Assembly: GCA_944990035.1 (NCBI GenBank)
Contig: CALYLX010000086.1
Location: forward strand, 124,001-188,000
Direction: 5' to 3'
DNA length: 64,000 bases
Origin: Clitopilus passeckerianus
Lineage: Eukaryota; Basidiomycota; Agaricomycetes; Agaricales; Entolomataceae
The notes under the pieces are model-generated. The model saw nothing but the letters and a program-made list of their open reading frames with translations. It did no database searches and was not told the DNA's origin. Numbering within the stretch: position 1 is the first letter of the stretch; every line of letters begins with the position of its first letter. The position numbers and the translations under genes were made by a program. Below, one piece after another: positions 50,831 to 63,039 of this stretch.

Positions 50831-51971
50831 GGCCTGACGTATATTTATACGTGAATGTCTCCGACCATTGAGGCCAGAACAAGGCTGAATTATGGAAACA
50901 GTGTAATCTAGTATTTTGGTTGAACCTAGTCATGCTCTTACTTCGATCCTATGGCACAAGGAAGCCGAGTGAAATGTTTGGGGCATGAAAATTTGACGCA
51001 TCTTCACCGCAAGGTTTCAAACGGAAACCGCAACCTCTGGAATGCGTGCGTTCTGTCGGGCCAGTTCAGTTCATTGGCAGTCGTTAGACTCAGGGAGCTG
51101 AGGTCTTGGGTTCCCGCAAGAGGGACATCCAAATAGACGGTCACGATCACCAATAAAATCCCTGCGTCAGCGTATGTCGCTAAGGGTCCTTCATCCCCAC
51201 AATTCCACGCTTCCCCATGTCAACTATTTGAAAACTCAAAATCAGGCTCTACCAGGACAACCGTTAGATTTCGCCGAAGCCTACCCCCAGATTTATCCGG
51301 GAGGATCATATGTTCTCTGGTGGAAAAAATAGAACAAGCTAACCCTTGCTTGGCCTTAGAGTATGTCAACTCGGGAACAGTGGAGGACTCTCACTCTCCA
51401 CAGCGTCCGCGAACCATTCCTGGATTCTACTATGTCGACGGGATCTTTCCGGGCCCGTTAATGGCCTTGTCCAGAGTTCAACTCCCCTCAGACACGAAGG
51501 AGCCCCATGCTATCGCGGGCCGCTGGAAGAAACGGGCCGCAACTCACCAACATGGCTCCTCGTCCACTTTATTTGAACATATCCATCTGGAGCCACAAAT
51601 CAGAGAAATCAAAATCACCTTCTCTTGATCCACCCCGGACATGTTGACTTCCAGCTTCTACAATTGCTTGCAATCACCGAAGTTAATAAAAAGGGCTTGG
51701 CATTTTTAGCCCTGTACCAGTTGACCATCCTTTTTGCAACTCAAAGTAGGAAGCGAGCCCATTGCAGTACACGGTGAGGAGTCCCTCGACAATTATCCGC
51801 ATGTCATACCAACCGGACCGCTTAGTTTCCATAGGTCCACAAGATCAGGATGTTATTGCAGCATTCTGGAACATGGTGGTTGGATGGTCAGGGAGCTATG
51901 AGTGACGAAGGGAAGGGTATAAAATCCCGGCGAGTTGGAGAACATAGATCCAACGAACTTACCTTGACAGA
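50831..51971. other. 1.1-kb intergenic region, pectate lyase promoter
   Basis: TATAAAA at 51918-51924 lies 54 bases upstream of the pectate lyase ATG. A plus-strand open frame at 51320-51628 has no motif and is not called. Confidence 0.45.
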
Positions 51972-53230
51972 ATGTTCAGTCTTCGAAATACTGCTTACAT
52001 CTCCCTCGCTCTCACTCTAGCCGGCGCTGTCACCGCGTCCGTACCCGTGTATGGTCAATGTGGTGGTATCGGCTGGACCGGAGAGACGACATGCGACTCC
52101 GGATCGACTTGTGTAAAGCAGAATGAGTGAGTCTCGTCGCATCCTTCCCTGCCTGGTTATTGATGCTCGACTTTGCTATGTCAGTTACTATTCACAATGC
52201 GTTCCTGGCGGCTCTGGTACCACAACTACCAAAACTACGACCACCAAAACCACGACCACTAAGTCTTCCACCACGACCACTAAAACTACCAATGCTCCTT
52301 CGCCAACTGGTATCACTACCACACTCCCAGCGTCTGCTGTTCGTCGTTTAATCTACCTTCTACTTGATTAATATTAACACCCTTATTGGACTGCAGGGAT
52401 ACACCGCCCTTCCCACTGCACGCGTCATCACTGGCTCCTTTGATGGTGGCATGGTGAAGTTCGACCGGAAGGGTAGCAGTACGTATTCTCCACTCTTCAT
52501 TTACACCCTCCGACTGACAATCCCAAAGGTGGTGAGTGCCAAGGACAAGATGAAACGGGTGAAGACGACGCAGTCTTCATCCTTGAATCTGGAGCATCTA
52601 TCTCCAACGTCATTATCGGTAAGGACCAAGCTGAGGGTATCCACTGTCGTGGACCATGCACTGTCACCAATGTCTGGTGGGAAGATGTTTGCGAAGGTAC
52701 CGACCATTCCTCTCCACCTGCTACAGTCCCGACCTAACTATATTCTCCACCAGATGCTCTCACAATCTTGCAGACTGGCGCAAACGACGTCTCGACTGTC
52801 AATGGTGGCGGTGCCTTCCACGCAGAAGACAAGATCGTCCAACATAACGGTGCAGGCCGAGTCGTCATCAAGAATTTCTACGCTTCCGACTTCGGGAAAC
52901 TCTACCGTGCCTGCGGAAACTGCTCCAAGAGCTACGAACGCCACGTTACCCTCGACAACGTTTGTTTGAACAGTGGTTCGAGTGGAATCGGTATCAACAC
53001 CAACTGGGGGGACACCGCTACCCTGACAAACATCAAGACGACTGGCAAGCCCAGCGCGGCAAACGTCTGCTGCACTTACAAGGGTACAACCCCTGGCAAT
53101 GAACCCTCTAAGATTGGATGGTAAGTGGGGTTGCATCCAGCATGGATACAGTGCTGACTTGTTCTTTCATTGCAGCGGCGATGACTATGCTGCTTGTGGT
53201 TACTCTGAGTCCGCCGTCGGATCCTGCTAG
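51972..53230 (+). CDS. secreted pectate lyase (PL3) with N-terminal cellulose-binding module (CBM1)
   Basis: Six exons (51972-52126, 52185-52338, 52397-52478, 52529-52696, 52754-53120, 53176-53230) give 326 residues. A signal peptide ends near AGAVTAS. CBM1 follows: [16 protein letters not shown], then CVKQNDYYSQCV, with the expected cysteines and aromatic residues. A Thr/Lys-rich linker (repeats of TTKTT and TTTTK) leads to the PL3 domain: [12 protein letters not shown], then [41 protein letters not shown] and [13 protein letters not shown]. The domain ends [16 protein letters not shown]. The enzyme cleaves polygalacturonate by beta-elimination outside the cell; CBM1 anchors it to cellulose in plant cell walls. 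Confidence 0.93.
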
Positions 53231-53931
53231 ACGCAGAAACTATAGGACAATTTAAAAGTCGTTAGACCTGAACGCTGGATCTTGTTGTTCGCCCTGCTAT
53301 CTGTAATATATTCCACAACTGATATACCTTGTGTCTCAACCTAACTTTCGGTTCGAAATCAACCAAATCTGTGGCTGGTGTCCATTCATCCAAGTTAATC
53401 AGCACTCAGAAAACTGTTCCCTGGTGATCTTACGACTCGCGACTTGACCTACCCTGAATCTTCCTCTTTCACCCTGATGTCGTTATGATTGGTTGTTTGA
53501 TGGAAACCTCAATGACACATCGATTTTCAAGTAGCAAAATCGGAAGCCCTGGCAGTTGACCATGTCGCTGAGCGCACCTTATGGTGCAGTTACCCAGATA
53601 GCTTTCGGCCTCTCTCATATAGTCGGCTTTAAGACCTCACCCACATGGTCGACTCTTGTCTCCCCCACGTAGGGTTGGAAAAAGGACATCGGCCAATGAT
53701 GATGTGCGATGCTCGCCAGCTTTTACAGTACTATGGACGGTCACGCTGGACAACCTCTGTTCTGAAAACATCGACCTAACGATGTTTAAGCATTTCCTCT
53801 CGCGATCGTTCGCTGCAGTGAGCACCCAGAGCGGGACACAGCGGGCCTAGCGCCGCCAACTATGACATATAAAAAGTGAAAAGAAGATCTAGCTTTTCTG
53901 AAGGCATATTGACTACTCTGAATATATCAGA
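53231..53931. other. intergenic region with the glucoamylase promoter
   Basis: TATAAAAA at 53868-53875 is 57 bases upstream of the ATG of the damaged glucoamylase gene. No gene is seen. Confidence 0.45.
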
Positions 53932-56514
53932 ATGCGCTTGTTCTACTGGGCCAGCGTGCTGTGTGCGTTCAACCTGCTAAAAGTGCATGGCCAGACCACT
54001 ACGGTTGACACCTACTTCTCCGCCGAGTCGCCTATCGCAAAGGCTGGGCTGCTTGCAAACATAGGTCCCGATGGTGCAAAAAGTCAAGGAGCTAAGGCCG
54101 GGATAGTTATCGCGCCTCCTCCTAAGCCAAGCCCCGACCACCTCCACACCCGGACTCGAGACTCATCCTTGGTATTTCAGGCCATCCATCATTGACCAGT
54201 ATGTGTCTAGTTTTTGAAATTCCTAACACATCCGATGTTAACAGTGAATGGATACACGCTCGGTTTGGACACCTCCACTCGGACCCAAATAGATAATTTT
54301 GTTGCTTCTCGGAAGATTCTTCAACAAGTTTCAAACCCTTCGGGTACCGTAAGCACATGCGGCCTTGGCGAGCCAAAATTCAATACCGACGAAAGTGCTT
54401 TCAATGGAGGATGAGCGTGAGCGTCGAGGTTTTCAGGTACCCTATCTGATATTTATCTATTCATCACAACCATAGACGGCCTCAGCGAGGTGCTTTCTTC
54501 TGCTCTCTTCGCTGCATCTTGGCACTGATGTCAATTAGATGGCCCCGTCTCGCGAGCCGATGCACCCATTACCTGGGCAAATTACCTACTCGCCAATGAC
54601 AATTCGTCTTATGTTACGTCAACTATATGGCCGATCATTAAGCTCGACCTTGACTACGTTGCGTCGAACTGGAATCAAACGGGGTGAGCTGCTTTGACCC
54701 ATCAGATTGTACCGTCCTCTGACATGGATTGTAGATTCGATTTTTGGGAAGAAGTTAACTCTTCCTCTGTTTTTACCACGGCTGTCTGGCACCGATCCCA
54801 TCGCCAAGGTGCTACGTTGGCCACGGTTCTGGGCCAAAGTGACCTCTCGACAAGTTATTCCACACAAGGAGACAATATTCTTTGCTTCCAGCAGGTCAGT
54901 TGCCCATGCCTGTTCTATTACTATTTTCGTCAATACCGAATGAGTTTACGGTCGTACTGGAGTACAGCTGCCAATTATACGATTTCGAATACTGGTGGTG
55001 GACGCTCGGGAAAGGACGCCAACTCTGTCTTGACTAGCATCCACACATTCGATCCCGCTGCCGGATGCGATTCCGTCACATTTCAGCCCTGTTCCGATAA
55101 GGCATTATCGAATCTCCTCATCTACGTCCAAGCATTCAGCATCTACACCATTAACGACGGCATTCCCTCAAACCAAGGTGTTGCGACTGGGAGGTACCCC
55201 GAAGACAGCTACTACGGTGGAAATGTATGTCCCTCCATCTTTTCGTCAGCATGCGCCGACTAATATCCCACCAGCCGTGGTATTTGACAACCCTCGCGGT
55301 TGCCGAGCGATGCACTCATCGTCTGGAAGCAGCAAGGGTCATTGAACGTGACTGAACTATCCCTCCCATTCTTCAGCAATCTGGTACCGGATGTCGCCGT
55401 TGGACAATACGCATTGACCTCCGCCACCTTCAACACGATTACTTCCGCCGTCAAAACCTACGCAGACAGTTTCGTTGCAGTAGTGGCGAAGTACACACCC
55501 GCGGGCGGCGCGCTATCGGAGCAATACATCCGAAGCACGGGAGTCCCGACGAGCGCACCAGATCAGACTTCGAGCTACGCAGCACTGCTTACGGCTTATG
55601 ACCGTCGCAATGGTGTCGCCCCTGAAAGCTGGGGAGCTAAGGGCCTCACCGTGCCTAGTACATGCAAGGGGAACACAGGTGGAGGCAGCGGAGGCAAGAG
55701 CATTCCAGTGACCTTCAATCTCGCATACTCGGCGGCTAGTGGAGGTACGTTCCGTTTCCAAGCTTAGAGGAGATCAAGAGCCCAAACCTATATCCAGAAA
55801 CCATCTATGCATCTGGTTCTATCGACCCGCTCAACGACTGCTCTACGGATGATGCCGTGCAGTTGACCAACCAGGGAGGAACTTGGACCGGTTCGTTGAT
55901 CAGATTTGATTCATCGATTGCACGACTTCTGACGTTATGATAGTAATTGTAGATATCCCGACGACCACCAGCTTCCAATACAAGCATTTCAAAAAGAATA
56001 ATGGTGTTGTGACTTGGGAGATTGGCTCGAATAGAACCTTCGCCACACCCCCTGACGGCAATTGGATAATCAATGACTCTTGGCAGGGAGATAGCAGCGG
56101 AGGTGGCAATGTTGCGGTCACCTTTAGTGTGCAGGCGTTGACGACGTCAGGACGTAAGTGCTCTGTGCCGACAATGCCTGCTGTGCAACCGATCTGAAAT
56201 CTTGCGTTATGCAGAAAGCATATACGTGACAGGATCGATATCTCAGCTTGCAAATTGGGATCCTACAAACGCAGTCGCTTTGATAGTGGGGGCTTCAAGC
56301 ACCTGGAGCGGTATGAGGCTTCATTGTCTTTTCTGGCAGATTTCTGACGTCGGTCTTGTCTGGTGCCATAGTGACAGTAAGTATTCCCGCCAGCACTTCC
56401 TTCGAGTACAAATACATCAGGAAGAACAATGGAGCTGTAACTTGGGAATCCGACCCGAACAGGCAGTATACGGTCCCTTCGGCCACGACTACGATTAGCG
56501 ATACATGGCGCTAA
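53932..56514 (+). pseudogene. secreted glucoamylase (GH15) with two CBM20-like modules, disabled
   Basis: A signal peptide (LFYWASVLCAFNLLKVHG) and the GH15 start (VDTYFSAESPIAKAGLLANI, then GPDGAKSQGAKAGIVIA) are intact. Lesions then follow. The catalytic-site motif Y-T-W-T-R-D reads HTRTRD, with CGG at 54151 in place of the Trp codon. A CATC duplication at 54183-54190 shifts the frame. TGA at 54412-54414 stands where the family has Trp (G-A-W-G-R-P-Q). The acceptor before SYWSTAANY is GG instead of AG at 54950-54951. About eight bases are missing near 55307. Between these breaks long family blocks survive (NSVLTSIHTFDPAAGCDS, YYGGN then PWYLTTLAVAE, ALIVWKQQGSLNV, YIRSTGVPTSAP). The C-terminus carries two CBM20-type starch-binding modules. 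Working members release glucose from starch; this copy should not. Confidence 0.8.
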
Positions 56515-56791
56515 AGAGCACATGCCCAGATATATGGTGTGGCTAACAGGCATGCAGGGCACATTTTTTGTTCAATTTCTCCATAGTCTGTATATGTGTG
56601 TAACACACCCGATCTTATGCAACTAAAAGTTCCTCCCAACTTTCCAGTACCTTCCGGCATATCAAGCCAAGGGGCAATACTCCAAGAGCCAAACCTGGCC
56701 TTCTGTCAAAGTGACCAACCGAGCAGAAACAGGGCAGAATTGGAACCTCCGAATGGCCATCTTTGTCTCGGCCATCGTAGTACTTCCACTG

Positions 56792-58299
56792 TTACATATT
56801 CGCGAGGCTGTTGAATCCAGGTCCGATAAGTCGAGAGCATAGCACAATATCTTTTCGCGCTCTTCTTCTAGGGCTTCGTAGCAGAAATAGAGGGCAACAT
56901 CTCCGATCGAATAAATGATTTGCTGCGTATGCTGCATCGGCACTAGGGGTATCCAGGGGTGCAACATGACGGAATTGAATTATTCGGTCGCATAGACTGG
57001 TATAGATCCTTACTCTATACCGGTGCCTCGTGCCTGTTGGAGTCCGGTCTTCGAATTCAGAGAGACCAAAGGGATGATAGTCTGCAGGGCGGAAGGAAAG
57101 TCTGAAGTGATCATAATCATGTTTCCCCGTCATGTCCGGCATGGAGCACTCCCACCAGGTGGTCAAACCATCAATGCCAGAAAAGGTAGCGCTGGGGACA
57201 TTCACGAAGTTGATGATGTCGTCCCATAGGTACGAGATTATGACTAGATCTCCTCTCAAGGCAATCTAGGTGCTCAAACTCAGCAGGAGGATCGTTTGAT
57301 AGACTTTGCATACCTTCACTTCTCCGTGTACACATATTGGGTGGGATTTGCCTGATTCGACGTCCCAGACCACTATTTCATGGTCATGCCGGTCTTTTTC
57401 CTCGAGAGCAATCCTTCGCCCGTCAAAAGCCATGATGGTGCCATTCACCCGGAATTTGTTGACCAATCTATAAGGTAGGGGTGACAGCGGCTGGAATTCG
57501 TAGAAATAGACGTCAAAGCTCCAGTCGCTAGATAGATAAAGCGCGTCAATTAAAGTTGGTTGGTTGTATTGGTGTGATGACCTCTCATTATCCTTAGGCA
57601 TGAGGACGGAAAAACATACTCGAAATGTCTCTCCGTTCGAGGCGGCATGCGGAAATTTACTGTACACAGGCCATCCCATATCATCTGCGGAAACATCATG
57701 AGGCTGGAAAGAAACAATTGGTGTATGTGGTGCAGTGTTTGGGGACACTCCAAGATCCCAGAGGCTTATCACTCGGGCTTCGTAAATAGTCACAAGGAAT
57801 CGGCCACCTTCTGCTAAAAATATTTCCGTAAATCCTGGGGGTTCATCATCTTCAGAATATTCAGGAAATTTGAATGTTGAAAGGGATTCCGGGTCAACAT
57901 GGTGATATGTGGACGGGGCAATCTCGACTTTGGCGTTTAGAATTCGCCGGGCGAAGACGGATGGGTGTAGAGAAGCTGATTCAAGCTCGGATACGGACCA
58001 ATCTGAAGTTGGGAAGGATCCTGGGATAACCGTCTGTCGTTCACAGATTACGTTGAAAACCATTAACCACAAATTGGTTCAAAGGTAATGGTTGCAAGGT
58101 ATTTGCAAGACTGTCACCATCCGGTCATGGTTCAGCTTAAGCCTTATATATTTATTGCAGGGTGCCTCATAGCTCTAATCGCCAGCAAGTCCATTGGGCC
58201 CACGAATACAAAAATCTGGAGAAGGACATCGATAGGAAGATTGTCAAGGCGAAGACCTGTCGTGGCGCAGTCTAGAAGAATTCTCGTGAGGTCAAGCAT
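56792..58299 (-). pseudogene. F-box / beta-propeller-like protein, probably disrupted (copy 2)
   Basis: Exon 1 (58299-58171) encodes an F-box start (LRLDNLPIDVLLQIFVFVGP, then MDLLAIRA) but the intron that follows begins AT (ATGAGG) instead of GT. Exon 2 from 58110 reads SCKYLATITFEP and then loses its frame near 58073, where the continuation WLMVFNVICERQTV starts one base out of step without an intron. From there a long frame runs through propeller-like blocks (AEGGRFLVTIYEARVISLWD, IMAFDGRRIALE, HEIVVWDVESGKSH). A clean intron (GTATGC...CCTAG) then leads to a C-terminal exon 57265-56792 (DLVIISYLWDDI to SLANM). The protein is a paralogue of the F-box gene at 42145-43122. Because the rest reads well, a functional short form from an internal start cannot be excluded. 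Confidence 0.55.
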
Positions 58300-58538
58300 G
58301 CAGATAAACAAGGGCGTAAGTGACTTGTTTGAGGGTGGAATAGATTCATTTCGGTCGACATGCTTGCAGGCTGGCCTTTCAAAGGGAGTAAGGTTCAACA
58401 AAGGTTTTAAGTGGCACTGAAGATCCTGATCACTAGGAAGTCCCTTGATTGACGCCATTTGGTCGGAGCAAATAGAAACAAATATTGCCCCTTGCTCAGC
58501 CAAAGTTCGACTCACTTGTTCTCTCAATCAATATCCCT

Positions 58539-61531
58539 ATGCAGTATCAAGGTCTCGGCTCTCGAGATTCGCCTATTGACATTGAAGACTCTGAGGAGGA
58601 GGTATTACAGGAGTTGCAAGACCACACTGGCAGCTCTACAAATTCAAGCCTGTCATCTCATACCAAGCCCCAACGGCCCTCATTGGAGGAAAGGTTGGCT
58701 AATGTTCGCCCACATGAACATTCCGACGATGGTGCTATAGCCGAAACCCCTCCTGGTGCGTTATCTAACCTCATTACCACGTCATCGTCCTCACATTCTT
58801 CTCCGGGATAGCTTGGATAGGGAAACGCAAGCGAGCTGACAGTGATGCTGGGAAGGACTCACCAGCACCCGTGGCTCAACCGATGCACCCGCTCAATGGA
58901 TTTCTGCCTCCTTCACAAATGCCTCTATTTTCGAAAAAAGCACGTAAACGACAAAAAAGAGCAGAGAAGCAGGCAATGATGCAGCAACAGGCTGCCCTGC
59001 ACTACCAACAGATCTTGCAGCAACAAGGACAACCCGCCCCTAGCATCTTTACCCCCTTAGTTCCTACGATACCTCAACGGCAAATCCTGAGTGAACCCAG
59101 TGCCCCCAAATGTCCCTCAGTTGCAAGCACTTCAACTTCTGCATGGGTCACTTCCATGGCGCATGTAGGTGGCGTCCCTGTTCAGTATGCGGAACCTACC
59201 TTAGGTCTCAACCCCCATGCTCAGGAGTGGTACCCGCCACTTCCACTCCCTGTAGGCCCATCACCACCCGTACCAGAGTTACCTACTCGCCCCAATCTAC
59301 CGCCAGTCCAACCTCGAGCTCCACCACCCAAACCTGCCCAGCCTCCGACTTCCTCAGTATTACCCACTAAGCCAAGTCAGCCACCTGCTGGCCCGATGCC
59401 TCGCATCGGAATGGAACCAGAACAAGGTTCTTCCAGTATACATGGCTTGTTTGACGTGTCTTCTCATAACGGTGGGAAACCATATCAGCCTAATCCAGCA
59501 CGTACTCTTGTGATGGAGCAGTTGCCTAAACAAAGTCGCAACAAGGATTTCATGAATAGCTGGAGCAAGAAAACATGTGGTGCTTATCCAACAAGTGTGC
59601 TTGTCGATGCACCTCATGCTAAGGCACTCATGGAGTTTTCCACCGCAGAGCAGGCTAGGAAGTGCTGGGCTAGCCCTAGGATGGGCCAGGAGTTGATTGG
59701 CCTGCCGGCAGCTCAGCTCAAGGGCAAGCCGAGGGTTGACCTCATCAAGGTCTGGTGGTACCGCTTACCTGGTATGGGTGCCGACTCAGGTGTTGGAGAG
59801 ATCGAAGAAGGCGAAATTGAGGGCGACGAAGAGGAGGTAAAGGAGGTGGAGCTGGGAGAAGTGAAGCCAAGACAAGAGAAGGAGACCAAGAAGCAACGCA
59901 AAGCCCGATTAGCGAGGGAGAGGGCTGAGAAGGAACGGCACTTGAAAGATGCTCGTGGTCCCCTGCACATATCGACTTCTCATGATAGCACTCTCCCTCC
60001 CGATGCTCATACTTCCCCTATCCAAGCTGCCCAATCTTCCATCTACACACCAATCTCGCCGACTGCTGATCCCAGATATTGGATGAACCAGTTTTCTCAA
60101 ACAAATGAACGAATCGTCCACCCTCTCCCCACGCGTCCTCGGAATCACGATGCCCAACAGCCCTACATGAGTTCTTCCGCCTCCACAATCGCTCAACCTG
60201 CGTCTTCCTCTCAATCATATGCGAACCTCCAGATATCGAGCGATGACTTCTATCAACCATCAGCATCCCTGTCAATAGCCGAAGGCGACATTGTGATGGA
60301 AGATATGGAGTTAGACTCTCCAGAGGTGGAGGACCAAAGATACATTGGTCCAACGGCTTTTACAGCAAAGGCTACACCATTGGCCACATCATTATATGCG
60401 CAACCAAATACCTTCGCCGCCCCCCAACCTCGAGTTCCTCAATCCCTCCCTATTCATACGACGATATCATTGCATACACCCTCTATTCCTGTGACACCCG
60501 CTCAAGACACCTCCAAATCTGGTTCACCAGTGCCCTCTGAGCCTCGGGCCATGAAGAATGCACCCAAAGCACCCAGCTATACGAAGCGCGCCCTAATGGC
60601 CAAACAGAAGGAGCTGGAACAACAGATTGCACAGCATAAGCAGCAGCTCGGCATGCCTATCCCTCCCCCCTCGATGTCATCCACCAACAACTCAGCGGAA
60701 GCATCACCTGTCGCGACACCTCTGATGACACCTTTCTTGGCTTCTGCAATAGGCAATGATTCACTTCATTCCCCTGCAGAAAATCAAGCGATGGAGGAAC
60801 GTCTGAGGTCGTTAGTGCTCAAGAGTAGGCTTAGCAAGCTGAAATCGGATACGAATGGTTCCGCTACGCCTACGCCTACGGACACACCCACACCGCCATC
60901 AATCCCTTCACTGGTCCCAGCCAAAGCTTCCACTACCAACAACGAGGGTGCTGCCGTCATCAGACCTTCAGAGAAGCTCAAGCTCACCGCAAGCATCGGT
61001 GGCGAGACCCTTTCGGTGGACGACCTGGCTGCATCTTTCATCGCGGAAACGATCCAAACTGTGCAAATAGCTTCAAAACCTATCAAGGCGCCGCCACCCC
61101 CACCTGCAGATCTGGATAGCAAGGCCCAACTCGCAGCTCGTCAAAGGCAACTGGAACAACACATAGCGCAAAGCAAAGTCCTGATGGATCAGTTGACTAA
61201 GGCGAAGACGAAGCAAGAAAAGGACCGTATTCTCGCGATCATGCGGCAGCGAAGCCGGTGGGTGTCGTTCTGTCTCTCGATTTCGGTGCTGGAAAGGTTT
61301 CAAGGCAAGCTGAGTTTCCGCCTTTTCTTTTTCTCTTGCTCTTTTTGCAGGTTACTGGAGGAAGGAACGTCAAACGGCACGGATCCATCGATGGAGGAGA
61401 CCTCTATTCTCAACTCTCGAACATCCACCACGAAGTTGATGCCTGCGGTCGCGGTCAAATGGCCTCAATCACATCACGATGCTGGAATTCTTATCATCAG
61501 TGATGATGAGGAGAGTGACGCTGAGTGTTAG
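58539..61531 (+). CDS. large proline/glutamine-rich protein with RRM-like core, unknown
   Basis: Three exons (58539-58755, 58812-61257, 61351-61531) give 947 residues. The N-terminus has an acidic motif (SPIDIEDSEEEVLQELQ) and a basic block (AWIGKRKRADS, then KKARKRQKRAEK), likely a nuclear signal. A long Pro-rich stretch follows. Residues about 300-390 form the only folded-looking part (RTLVMEQLPKQSRNKDF, TSVLVDAPHAKALMEFST, AEQARKCW), which resembles an RRM-type fold (beta-alpha-beta with LVMEQLP as RNP2-like). Acidic and Lys/Arg helices follow (EEGEIEGDEEEVKEV), then Ser/Pro-rich sequence, a coiled coil (RQRQLEQHIAQSKVLMDQL) and an end ILIISDDEESDAE, a SUMO-interaction-like motif. Function is not recognised; a nuclear RNA-linked role is inference. 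The second intron is a multiple of three, so retention would keep the frame. Confidence 0.72.
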
Positions 61532-62354
61532 TTGCCTTTGGCCGACGACTGTAGAGCCATCAGGTACGTTTTCCATTATTAGGTTTGTGGGGTAGGGTTA
61601 GCTCGGTCAGGGGGAAAGAAGGGAGAAAAGAATTGTTCCTATTTTCTACTTCATTTAATTTGTCAAGCGTTGGTTAATGCAAGGATTCTTCCGTTGTCCG
61701 GATTCAATTGGGCAGTAAACCTGAGGTGTGAACAATGTGTACCGGAATTATGATATGCGGAACTCTGGCTGTCATGTGCCTATCCTCAGGTATCGGAACG
61801 TCCTTCCCTCCGCTAAGGCCGGGCCTTCGCTCGAGAATCAGAGTATCGCGGTCTTAATCCTCTGAAGGACTGAACACGAATCGCAGGTCAGAATGTTTGA
61901 AGTACTTGTCATTGCGAGCCAATGCTCCACTTTTCTCCCTGTTTTACAGTACAATTACTTTGCAACGACAATAAACCAGTGCTCAGCGACCTAGAAACAA
62001 GGCATTATTAGCCCTGGAACTGCACAGGAACTGCCTTGGAAGGTCGTGGAAGGGCTACAAAAGCATCGCCCTGCTTATAAAGCAGTGGTCCCGTGGTTAC
62101 AAAATAGAGCGCAAACAACGATTTAGCAGCTTTACCCCTCACCACCACCAGTTGGACGAGCGCTCGCCACATTAGCACTGTAAGTCCCTTTCATTGGAAA
62201 CCAGCCACACAGGTTACTCACTGTCGTCCTCCTCTTCCTTAATCGCCTTCAAATCGCTCGTTTACCATCGCCAATTTCACTTGTTATCGCCTTGATCGTG
62301 TGCGATTGTCGCCATTTCAACAGCCTCTAGTCCCTTTCTACTAAATTCATCGTA
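61532..62354. promoter_or_regulatory. UBC4 promoter and possible 5' UTR intron
   Basis: TATAAAG at 62076-62082 lies about 280 bases upstream of the UBC4 start. A GTAAGT donor at 62180-62185 suggests an intron in the 5' UTR, common in highly expressed fungal genes; the acceptor is not certain. The left 400 bases hold the 3' region of the preceding gene. Confidence 0.4.

Positions 62355-63039
<685 letters not shown>

Noticed and set aside
51320..51628. 102-codon plus-strand open frame upstream of the pectate lyase
   Set aside because: No recognisable domain and unremarkable composition. The region behaves as upstream intergenic sequence.
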